From the NCBI GenBank assembly GCA_021202575.1, contig JAJQCU010000038.1, forward strand, positions 1-5,343: a DNA stretch of 5,343 bases. The letters are read 5' to 3'. The position numbers were made by a program, and so were the translations under genes. The notes under the pieces were generated by a model. That model did no database searches. It saw only the letters and a program-made list of their open reading frames with translations, and had not been told where the DNA came from. Below are positions 1-4,854 of this stretch, piece by piece. Position 1 is the first letter of the stretch; each line of letters begins with the position of its first letter. Source of the stretch: Lachnospiraceae bacterium (GTDB lineage: Bacteria; Bacillota; Clostridia; Lachnospirales; Lachnospiraceae).

Positions 1-13
1 TAACACTTATTAA

Positions 14-90
14 CGGTGCGCAGGGGCATTCTCCTCATGCTGTGCGGTTCTCACCATCCGGTTTGAGCCGGCGGCCAACCGTGCCGCCCC
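14..90. other. GC-rich intergenic block with several potential hairpins
   Basis: No gene is supportable here. The block can fold in either strand. GCGCA (18-22) pairs with TGTGC (41-45), enclosing GCAT (26-29) paired with ATGC (37-40). CCGG (58-61) pairs with CCGG (68-71). GGCGGC (70-75) pairs with GCCGCC (83-88) around a 7-base loop. The last two stems overlap by two bases and would be alternatives. In the minus orientation GGTGAGAACC could form a small stem with a GAGA tetraloop. The block lies 36 bp beyond a leftward terminator and could be the structured leader or 3' region of something outside the window. I match it to no known RNA family. Confidence 0.3.
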
Positions 91-125
91 GCTCCGATAT
101 AGATATATTTTTTCACGATCCGCGG

Positions 126-161
126 AAAAAAACAAAAGCACCGTGGATTACCCAACAGCGC
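126..161 (-). terminator. Rho-independent terminator reading leftward
   Basis: On the minus strand, positions 161 to 138 form a hairpin: GCGCTGT pairs with ACGGTGC (two G-T wobbles), then after one bulged T, GG pairs with CC around a GTAAT loop. It is followed directly by TTTTGTTTTTTT (137-126). This is the only convincing intrinsic terminator in the window and lies about 92 bp past the relQ stop, so it probably ends relQ transcription. It also lies immediately in front of the promoter at 180-208 and would end transcripts from that promoter after roughly 45-50 nt. Confidence 0.75.
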
Positions 162-179
162 CATTGCTTTATGCAATAA

Positions 180-208
180 AATATATCACTGGTTTTTTTC
201 GGTGTCAA
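180..208 (-). promoter_or_regulatory. Near-consensus vegetative promoter, leftward
   Basis: On the minus strand a perfect TTGACA (-35, 208-203) is followed after exactly 17 bp by TATATT (-10, 185-180), with TGA just before the -10 giving the extended TGn element. The predicted start is near 173. A perfect inverted repeat, ATTGC-TTTAT-GCAAT (163-177), covers the predicted start and could be an operator. The only element within 50 bp downstream is the terminator at 126-161. The spacing and hexamers are seen directly; activity is inferred. The AT-rich surroundings make a chance match possible, but a perfect -35 with optimal spacing is uncommon. Confidence 0.55.
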
Positions 209-253
209 CGCGAAAAATTTATGGTTTTTTTATAATTTCAGAATTAATTTATA

Positions 254-940
254 TTACTTTTGCACAATAAACCCCTGCTGTTCCTCCTCTTTTTCCCTGT
301 TCAGCTCCTGAATGGCCTCATTGATAACCTCCATTCTGCCGTCCAGGTCAGCCACCATTTTAGAGCAGACCAGAAGCTCCTCGCGAAAGTCCTCCGGAAC
401 GGTGCCCTCGAATTTATATTTGATCTTGTGCTCCAGGGACGCCCAGAAGTCCATGGCGACGGTCCGGATCTGAATCTCCACTCTGGTGTTCACGGTTTTT
501 TCCGTCAGATAAACGGGGATGGTAATGATCATGTGGTAGCTTCGGTAGCCGCTCTGTTTAGGATAACGTATATAGTCCTTGACAGAGATCACGTTGATAT
601 CCTTCTGCTGGGCAATGATCTGGGCCAGCTCGTAGATATCGGAGGTAAAGGAGCAGATCAGGCGGATTCCCGCGATATCGTTGACCCGCTCCACCATGTT
701 GGAGATGGTGGGCTCCAGGCCGTAGCGGTTCAGCTTGCGCACGATGCTCTCCGGGGTCTTGATGCGGGATTTGATATGTTCAATAGGGTTATACTGGTGG
801 ACATGCTGAAACTCATCGTTGAGGATCTCCATTTTGGTCTCCACCTGTTTTAAGGCGGAGCGGTAGATGAGGATGACCTCCTGCCAGCTCTCTATGTCGT
901 AGTTTTTAATCGAATTTTCTTCCATTCCTGCTTCACTCAT
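254..940 (-). CDS. relQ: Small alarmone synthetase, RelQ-type GTP pyrophosphokinase
   Basis: This 228-residue cytosolic enzyme is predicted to transfer pyrophosphate from ATP to GTP or GDP, making (p)ppGpp in the stringent response. It is a single-domain synthetase with none of the HD hydrolase or TGS/ACT domains of long Rel proteins; B. subtilis YjbM (RelQ) is of similar length. Visible RelA/SpoT synthetase motifs are RIKTPESI (59-66), DIAGIRL (88-94, with the Mg-binding Asp), DYIRYPKQSGYRSYH (122-136, the GTP-binding loop), VEIQIRT (154-160, with the catalytic Glu) and FWASLEHKIKYK (165-176). A Glu/Lys-rich helix closes the C-terminus (211-222). An in-frame TAG at 947-949 limits the start to ATG 940 or the inner ATG at 925 (Met6). 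Neither has a well-placed Shine-Dalgarno, so the start is uncertain by five residues. It is transcribed away from the plus-strand gene at 1071 and ends at the terminator at 126-161. RelP is the alternative paralogue; the DIAGxR...GYRSYH...VEIQIRT...FWAxxEH pattern and overall resemblance to YjbM favour RelQ. Confidence 0.92.
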   Translation of the reverse strand: MSEAGMEENSIKNYDIESWQEVILIYRSALKQVETKMEILNDEFQHVHQYNPIEHIKSRIKTPESIVRKLNRYGLEPTISNMVERVNDIAGIRLICSFTSDIYELAQIIAQQKDINVISVKDYIRYPKQSGYRSYHMIITIPVYLTEKTVNTRVEIQIRTVAMDFWASLEHKIKYKFEGTVPEDFREELLVCSKMVADLDGRMEVINEAIQELNREKEEEQQGFIVQK

Positions 941-1004
941 GTTATACTATGCCTGTTATTTGGTGGGTAGCAATGGCTCGCAACTCTTTGTGCAGTTCAC
1001 AGCT

Positions 1005-1010
1005 ATTATA
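1005..1010 (-). promoter_or_regulatory. Candidate -10 box for relQ in the divergent intergenic region
   Basis: The minus strand reads a perfect TATAAT here, about 65 bp before the relQ ATG, which would give a leader of some 55-60 nt. The bases 16-18 bp further upstream are A-rich and do not resemble TTGACA, so a regulator or chance may be involved. On the plus strand the overlapping TATTATACC could serve the divergent gene at 1071, again without a good -35. It is offered only as the best -10-like element in 941-1070. Confidence 0.3.
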
Positions 1011-1050
1011 CCGCCTGTTTCGCAGTCATTTTTCCGGCGAAACTGATTCT

Positions 1051-1058
1051 AAGAAAGG
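1051..1058 (+). promoter_or_regulatory. Ribosome binding site for the 87-residue protein
   Basis: AAGAAAGG lies 12 bp before the ATG at 1071. The spacing is long, but no other in-frame start exists upstream of 1071 in this region, and the intervening ATG at 1063 is in a different frame. It therefore supports 1071 as the start. Confidence 0.5.
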
Positions 1059-1070
1059 TACTATGGCGCC

Positions 1071-1334
1071 ATGTTCCGTATCTGGTTTAAGATTATCAGG
1101 GATAATCATATGGTGAAAGACGTGGTCATTGAGGATTCCTCCAACGACACGCGCACGCACAAAATCCTCCGCGCCCTGGAGGAGGCCTGCTCTCAGTTTG
1201 ATTTAGGACAGCCGGTGTGGCTCGACGCTACGGTCAGGGACTTTCAGCGGCACTCCAAAGCGCGGTTTTCTCAGGATAATTTCATTGAACACATTGATTT
1301 CGATTATATGGAGATTCAGGTGATCGAAGAATAA
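1071..1334 (+). CDS. Conserved-looking 87-residue protein of unknown function
   Basis: I do not recognise a characterised family. The sequence resembles a group of short uncharacterised proteins that I believe recurs in Lachnospiraceae, with an MFRIW start and an IDFDYxEIQVIEE end, but this rests on memory only. It has a hydrophobic/basic N-terminus (MFRIWFKIIRDN), a probable helix around HKILRALEEACSQFDLG (31-47), a middle with PVWLDATVRDFQRHSKARF (48-66) and an acidic end that looks like a beta strand (IDFDYMEIQVIEE, 75-87). It has no signal peptide, membrane segment or cysteine pair, so it is probably cytosolic. It is the only plus-strand gene here, diverging from relQ across 130 bp and converging on galE with 94 bp between the stops. 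The coherent composition and a plausible ribosome site support a real gene. Confidence 0.72.
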   Translation: MFRIWFKIIRDNHMVKDVVIEDSSNDTRTHKILRALEEACSQFDLGQPVWLDATVRDFQRHSKARFSQDNFIEHIDFDYMEIQVIEE

Positions 1335-1428
1335 ATCTCCGCACTCCCCACCGCAAGCGGCAGCCATGGTTTTCACGTCCCGCAACCGTCAGCTGCCTGT
1401 TATCAGCGGACATCAGACTCAAAGTCTC

Positions 1429-2445
1429 TCAATCATCGTACCCGTTGGGATTCTGGCTCTGCCATCTCCAGGAATCCTCGCACATCTCCCGGATTCCGTA
1501 CTGCGCTTCCCAGCCCAGCTCCTCCTTCGCTTTCGTAGCGTCCGAATAACAGGCAGCGATATCGCCGGCCCTGCGGGGCTTGATGGAGTAGGGAATCTTC
1601 ACGCCTGTGGCTTCCTCAAAATTTTTCACCACATCCAGCACACTGTAGCCCACGCCGGTGCCCAGATTGTAAATTTTTAAGCCGGCCTTCTCCTCGATCT
1701 TTTTCAGCGCCTTCACATGTCCCAGCGCCAGATCCACCACATGGATATAGTCGCGCACGCCGGTGCCGTCCGGCGTATCATAGTCATTGCCAAAGACGCC
1801 CAGCTCCGCCCGCTTGCCCACGGCCACCTGGGTGATGTAGGGCATCAGGTTATTGGGGATGCCATTGGGATTCTCGCCGATGGTGCCGCTCTTGTGGGCG
1901 CCGATGGGATTGAAGTAGCGCAGCAGAATCACGTTCCACTCCGGGTCCGCCTTCTGCATATCGGTCAGAATCTGCTCCAGCATGGACTTTGTCCAGCCGT
2001 AGGGGTTGGTGCAGCTTCCCTTGGGACATTCCTCGGTGATGGGAATCACCGCCGGATCGCCGTACACGGTGGCGGAGGAGGAGAAAATAATGTTTTTGCA
2101 GCCGTGCTTTCTCATCACATCCACCAGAGTCAGGGTGCCGGAAATATTATTATGGTAATATTCCCATGGCTTCGCCACGCTCTCACCAACCGCCTTTAAG
2201 CCGGCGAAATGGATGCAGCTGGTAATATCCTCCTTCGCAAAGATTTCCTCCAGCGCGTCCCGGTCCAGAATGTCCGCCTTATAAAAAGGCACCGGTTTGC
2301 CGGTAATGGCCTCCACCCTCTTTAAGGATTTCTCGCTGGAATTGCACAAATTGTCCACAACCACCACATCATAACCCGCGTTCTGCAGCTCCACTACCGT
2401 GTGGCTTCCGATAAATCCGGCTCCGCCGGTCACTAAAATTGCCAT
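1429..2445 (-). CDS. galE: UDP-glucose 4-epimerase, probably also acting on UDP-GlcNAc
   Basis: This extended short-chain dehydrogenase/reductase enzyme interconverts UDP-glucose and UDP-galactose through a 4-keto intermediate with bound NAD, the Leloir pathway step that also supplies UDP-galactose for glycans. At 338 residues it matches E. coli GalE in length and numbering: NAD-binding [10 protein letters not shown] (6-15), SSSATVYG with Ser124, and the catalytic pair in YGWTK (Tyr149, Lys153). NPIGAH (179-184), PNNLMPY (197-203) and [10 protein letters not shown] (231-240) are typical substrate-side motifs. Position 299 is Cys (GDIAACYSD) where E. coli has Tyr; a small residue there is linked in the family to UDP-HexNAc epimerisation. 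An upstream in-frame ATG at 2469 was rejected because its first codons contain the ribosome site AGGAGG. The gene lies 125 bp after the UDP-sugar pyrophosphorylase on the same strand and probably shares its transcript. No convincing terminator follows. Confidence 0.96.
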   Translation of the reverse strand: MAILVTGGAGFIGSHTVVELQNAGYDVVVVDNLCNSSEKSLKRVEAITGKPVPFYKADILDRDALEEIFAKEDITSCIHFAGLKAVGESVAKPWEYYHNNISGTLTLVDVMRKHGCKNIIFSSSATVYGDPAVIPITEECPKGSCTNPYGWTKSMLEQILTDMQKADPEWNVILLRYFNPIGAHKSGTIGENPNGIPNNLMPYITQVAVGKRAELGVFGNDYDTPDGTGVRDYIHVVDLALGHVKALKKIEEKAGLKIYNLGTGVGYSVLDVVKNFEEATGVKIPYSIKPRRAGDIAACYSDATKAKEELGWEAQYGIREMCEDSWRWQSQNPNGYDD

Positions 2446-2452
2446 AATGCTT

Positions 2453-2458
2453 CCTCCT
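2453..2458 (-). promoter_or_regulatory. Ribosome binding site that fixes the galE start
   Basis: A perfect AGGAGG on the minus strand, 7 bp before ATG 2445. It lies inside the longer reading frame that begins at 2469, which makes the inner ATG the real start and gives the standard 338-residue GalE. Confidence 0.9.
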
Positions 2459-2497
2459 CGTATGAGCATTTCATTGCGCCGCAGCCTCTGCCAATCC

Positions 2498-2518
2498 GGG
2501 GAAAATATTTTTCTCCCC
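2498..2518 (-). repeat. Hairpin-forming inverted repeat upstream of galE
   Basis: On the minus strand GGGGAGAA pairs with TTTTCCCC (8 bp, one G-T wobble) around a five-base AAATA loop, 53 bp before the galE ATG. No T-run follows in the galE direction, so it is not a normal terminator for the pyrophosphorylase gene. In the plus direction it is followed by TTTT, but no plus-strand gene precedes it. Possible roles are an RNA-processing or stability element between two cotranscribed genes, or a protein-binding site. Confidence 0.4.
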
Positions 2519-2522
2519 TTTT

Positions 2523-2542
2523 CGTTATCGCGAACAATAACG
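2523..2542. repeat. Operator-like palindrome CGTTAT-N8-ATAACG
   Basis: Two perfect 6-bp arms (2523-2528 and 2537-2542) are separated by 8 bp, giving a 20-bp site flanked by T-rich and A-rich runs. It lies 5 bp from the hairpin at 2498-2518, between the pyrophosphorylase stop and galE. The size and symmetry suit a dimeric repressor, but no clear -35/-10 pair for galE could be placed next to it, so an operator role is an inference. Confidence 0.35.
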
Positions 2543-2570
2543 CTTTTTCATAAGCTGTTTCACAAGCATT

Positions 2571-3536
2571 TTACAGTTCAATCCCGTTCTTTAAGCACAG
2601 CGCTCTCGCGCTCTCCACGCTGTCCACTCCCGTCTGATTTTTGATGGGCGCGAATTCTCTCTCCCGCTCCACCTCAAAGGGCAGGCAGGTGTCCAGCTGG
2701 TGAATCATATCCAGCACCAGCTCCTCATATTTATATCCGTTAGGGCTCTCCGGGTTTATATGCTGCCCGTTTTCGCCAATATGAGGAATTTTTTTCTCCA
2801 CCACATGACAGGGCATTTTCCCCTTAAAAAGGGTCTCCAGAGAGTGAATATTGAACAGATAATTTAAAATCACGCCGAAATTATAGGCCGGATCGCCCTT
2901 CGCGTCCTTCGCCTCCACCATCTCGTCGGTGAGCTCATAATACTCCACAATGCTGGGCCTGCCATCCTCCAGGCACATCACGCCCACCCCCTCTCTGGGA
3001 GCGTTCTTGCGCACCACCTTGGCTCCCACGCTGACGCCCTTATCCAGAGTCGCCCCCACAAACACCGGGTCGGCGATTCTCTGCAGCACATTGTCCACCG
3101 CGAAGATATTCATCCACTCTATTCCCCGCTCATGGGCAAAATCGATCAGTCCCGCCTCCTGCATGCTGGTAAACCAGCCGCCGTTGCCGTTGGGGGAGGT
3201 GCTGATCTGGTACTTTTCCTCCATATACACATGGCCGTCATAATCGGAGGCCGGCGCCATCTTCTGCAGAAAAAAGTGTACGTACTCCTCCGGATAGCCA
3301 AAATAAGACTTCTCCTTCAGGAAAGCTCTGGTAACCTGGTCATTTTTGTCGCTGGTCATGATAAACAGGTGAAAATACGCCCCCGTCTGCCGGACCACGT
3401 CCATCATATTCTCAATCAGGCGCTCAAAAATATACACCGGCCTGGTCAGTCCGATATCGTACACGCCCTTGGGCCCGTCGCTTCCAAGCCTGGTCCCCAT
3501 GCCGCCGGCCAGAAGCACGGCGCCAGCCTTTCCCAC
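2571..3536 (-). CDS. Catalytic part of the UDP-sugar pyrophosphorylase, downstream of the amber codon
   Basis: This 321-residue open frame holds the catalytic core. It shows the nucleotide-binding LLAGGMGTRLGSDGPKG (8-24), MTSDKN (60-65), the substrate loop ISTSPNGNGGW (111-121), FAVDNVL (145-151), EYYEL (198-202), YNFGVILNYLF (218-228), VEKKIPH (246-252), YKYEELVLDMI (268-278) and FAPIKN (295-300). This set fits the AGX/UAP-like branch of UDPGP, so UDP-GlcNAc, UDP-GalNAc, UDP-glucose or UDP-galactose could be the product; sequence alone does not decide. The first possible start is GTG 3536, four codons past the amber stop, with no Shine-Dalgarno. Expression would need reinitiation by terminating ribosomes or readthrough. 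The product would lack about 86 N-terminal residues but keep every recognised active-site motif. The pairing with galE suggests supply of epimerase substrate. Confidence 0.7.
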   Translation of the reverse strand: MGKAGAVLLAGGMGTRLGSDGPKGVYDIGLTRPVYIFERLIENMMDVVRQTGAYFHLFIMTSDKNDQVTRAFLKEKSYFGYPEEYVHFFLQKMAPASDYDGHVYMEEKYQISTSPNGNGGWFTSMQEAGLIDFAHERGIEWMNIFAVDNVLQRIADPVFVGATLDKGVSVGAKVVRKNAPREGVGVMCLEDGRPSIVEYYELTDEMVEAKDAKGDPAYNFGVILNYLFNIHSLETLFKGKMPCHVVEKKIPHIGENGQHINPESPNGYKYEELVLDMIHQLDTCLPFEVEREREFAPIKNQTGVDSVESARALCLKNGIEL

Positions 3537-3545
3537 CTGAATGGC

Positions 3546-3794
3546 CTAGACGCCGATTTCCGGGGTATACTGGGTTTTCGACCCGCTGTCAGAAAGCTCC
3601 TGGGCTCCCAGGGGCTCAAACTTCCCCCTCCCATTGTCACTGCCTTTTTTGCAATGCTCAAGCGCGGAAAAATCCGTGATCTCAATCTGCGCCAGCAGAT
3701 CTCTTCGCTGATCCGCGCTCAGTTCCTCATAGTATTTCAGCACGTGGAGCTGATCCGCCGCCGCCAGCTTCCGGCGGGCCTCCTCATAATTCAT
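3546..3794 (-). CDS. N-terminal fragment of the UDP-sugar pyrophosphorylase, ending at TAG
   Basis: This is an 82-residue open frame with a good ribosome site (AGGGAG, 7 bp before ATG 3794). It comprises only the N-terminal helical cap of the UDPGP-family protein and ends in TPEIGV before TAG. It contains no catalytic motif and has no independent function that I can see. Listed separately because gene callers would report it as its own small protein; it is better read as the 5' end of the gene at 2571-3794. Confidence 0.6.
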   Translation of the reverse strand: MNYEEARRKLAAADQLHVLKYYEELSADQRRDLLAQIEITDFSALEHCKKGSDNGRGKFEPLGAQELSDSGSKTQYTPEIGV

Positions 3795-3962
3795 CTCTCT
3801 TCTCCCTTCATAAATACACCTTTCCGGGCTCAGGCCCAGTAACCCCGGTTTTGCCGCACGACTGCCGCCGCATTTTGATCGCTGTCCATTTCATTCCGGC
3901 CTGTCATACACCAGTCACTGCCATTTCACAGCCTGCCGATCTGCCATATACCGGCTGTCTGC

Positions 3963-4763
3963 CTACGCCTCATCCTCCGGGGCGAACGCCTCATCGATCT
4001 CCATAAATTTCTCTCTGGAAATGGAATAATTGCCGCCGCCCGGGTTCAGCACCACGCCCAGGGCCTCTCCCTGCTTCAATATCGCCACGACCTTCTTAAA
4101 ATCCACCGCGATGACCTGCTTCGGAGCCTTATCCCTGGTGAAACGCCTAAGTTCGAATATATCTGTACACAGCGGCAGAAAAGCCTCTCCCTCCTTATTT
4201 TTGATAAGCAGCAGGGCGCTCTGTCCCTTGCGCTCCCCCTCCTCCACCGGCTGGGCTCCCAAAAGGAACCGGCCTCTGGTCAGGTTCACATAAACCTCCT
4301 CGGAGAGCTCCTGTATATCCCCTCTGTCCGGCGCGTCCTCCGCCCTGCGGTACTCCTGCAGGAAATAAATCAGCGACAGCTGCAGCCCCGGATTCTCCAC
4401 AGGCCGCTTCTCCACAGGCTGATCGGAGAAATCCTGCCAGCGCAGGAACTCGCCAGCCTGCACCAGATAATCCTCCCCCGGCTCCCTGCCCACAAACCGG
4501 ACAGCGTTGACGCCAAGCACCTTCAGGCTGCCGAAGATCTGCGAGATCTCCTTCTCCCGGCATTTGACCACCACCGCCGGTCTTTTCTCCCCGATCAGCG
4601 CCTGCGCCTTCTCCCTGGCCGCCTCCTCCTTTGTATAAATGATCACATAATCGTCCATGGTCTTCTCATGGCAGAACACAAAGGGCAGCTTCGTAGCCTG
4701 AGAATGGATCACATATATTTCCTTCCATTTTGGAATATTTCTGATAAAATCACGTCTGTTCAT
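3963..4763 (-). CDS. SseB-family protein with two SseB-like modules
   Basis: A 266-residue soluble protein with no signal peptide or membrane segment. The C-terminal part (about 155-258) matches the SseB N-terminal domain pattern: YVNLTRGRFLLGA, then SALLLIKNKEGEAFLPLCTD (182-201), FELRRF (203-208), VIAVDFKKVVAILKQ (217-231) and GVVLNPGGGNYSISRE (236-251). Residues 25-92 repeat the same order in degenerate form (LPFVFCHEKTMDDYVIIYT, then AVVVKCREKEISQIFGS, then GVNAVRFVG), which suggests an ancient duplication. E. coli SseB is named for enhanced serine sensitivity, but the biochemical role of the family is unresolved, so no function is asserted. The start ATG 4763 is supported by AGAAAGG with a 6-bp gap. 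The stop is TAG. It lies 53 bp (corrected GNAT frame) or 91 bp after the GNAT gene and 168 bp before the pyrophosphorylase gene, all on one strand. Confidence 0.8.
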   Translation of the reverse strand: MNRRDFIRNIPKWKEIYVIHSQATKLPFVFCHEKTMDDYVIIYTKEEAAREKAQALIGEKRPAVVVKCREKEISQIFGSLKVLGVNAVRFVGREPGEDYLVQAGEFLRWQDFSDQPVEKRPVENPGLQLSLIYFLQEYRRAEDAPDRGDIQELSEEVYVNLTRGRFLLGAQPVEEGERKGQSALLLIKNKEGEAFLPLCTDIFELRRFTRDKAPKQVIAVDFKKVVAILKQGEALGVVLNPGGGNYSISREKFMEIDEAFAPEDEA

Positions 4764-4769
4764 TGATTG

Positions 4770-4776
4770 CCTTTCT
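4770..4776 (-). promoter_or_regulatory. Ribosome binding site of the SseB-like gene
   Basis: AGAAAGG on the minus strand with a 6-bp gap to ATG 4763. It supports that start and shows the gene can be translated independently of the GNAT gene upstream. No clear promoter was found in 4764-4854, so cotranscription with the GNAT gene is plausible. Confidence 0.6.
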
Positions 4777-4854
4777 ATTTTCAGCCAACAAATTTTTCAG
4801 CCTTACGGTTTTCATACTATTGTTTCATGCCTTCCCATGATGTAAGCTCTGATA

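Larger units (their letters stand above)
2571..3794 (-). pseudogene. UDP-sugar pyrophosphorylase gene (UDPGP family) with one in-frame TAG
   Basis: Read through one amber codon (TAG, minus strand 3548-3546, codon 83), this is one 407-codon frame with no frameshift. That is the usual size for bacterial members of the UDPGP family (UTP plus sugar-1-phosphate gives UDP-sugar plus pyrophosphate). Both sides belong together: the first 82 codons carry the family's N-terminal helical region (MNYEEARRKL..., HVLKYYEEL, LLAQIEITDFSALEHC), and the frame resumes as AIQVGKAGAVLLAGG directly before the nucleotide-binding loop, as in intact relatives that I recall having a residue such as Glu at the TAG position (GAG to TAG is one base). 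The start ATG 3794 has AGGGAG 7 bp upstream. A GGGC/GCCC hairpin (3826-3837) lies in the leader. Outcomes could be loss of function, restart at GTG 3536, low readthrough or a sequencing error. The gene precedes galE and follows the SseB-like gene by 168 bp. Confidence 0.75.

Noticed and set aside
1..38. Possible start of a minus-strand gene (ATG 38, reading MRRMPLRTVNKC to the edge).
   Set aside because: Only twelve codons are visible, no well-spaced ribosome site precedes it, and the region folds into GC-rich hairpins; it cannot be supported from this window.
57..72. T-arm-like CCGG-TTTGAG-CCGG resembling part of a tRNA.
   Set aside because: The loop has six bases instead of seven, and no acceptor, D or anticodon arm can be placed around it.
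14..90. Resemblance to a group II intron domain V, from the minus-strand GGTGAGAACCGCAC with a GAGA loop.
   Set aside because: The flanking halves do not pair as domain V requires and no intron-encoded reverse transcriptase or domain VI is visible.
943..948. TATACT on the plus strand as a -10 box for the 87-residue gene.
   Set aside because: The -35 position matches TTGACA poorly (TTCCAT), and the site is over 120 bp from the gene inside the relQ start region.
1351..1360. CCGCAAGCGG as a terminator for the 87-residue gene.
   Set aside because: The loop is only two bases and there is no U-tract after it; a longer GGCAGC/GCTGCC pairing (1359-1364 with 1392-1397) also lacks a U-tract.
1415..1427. 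AGACT-CAA-AGTCT inverted repeat just after the galE stop as a terminator.
   Set aside because: The stem is five base pairs with no following T-run on the minus strand; it may be chance.
1366..2199. Long open frames on the plus strand opposite galE.
   Set aside because: They are antisense to a gene with clear catalytic motifs and show no family resemblance, as expected from GC-biased codon positions.
3546..3548. TAG decoded as pyrrolysine.
   Set aside because: No pyl gene or PYLIS-like element is visible, the family needs no such residue here, and TAG serves as a normal stop for the SseB-like gene.
3446..3685. Minus-strand frame spanning the amber codon, as evidence for a frameshift in the pyrophosphorylase.
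   Set aside because: The frames on either side of the TAG are in the same register and homology-like sequence runs straight through, so the overlapping frame is a shadow.
3132..3842. Long plus-strand open frame opposite the pyrophosphorylase gene.
   Set aside because: Its translation is low-complexity antisense sequence with no motif, whereas the minus strand encodes conserved UDPGP motifs throughout.
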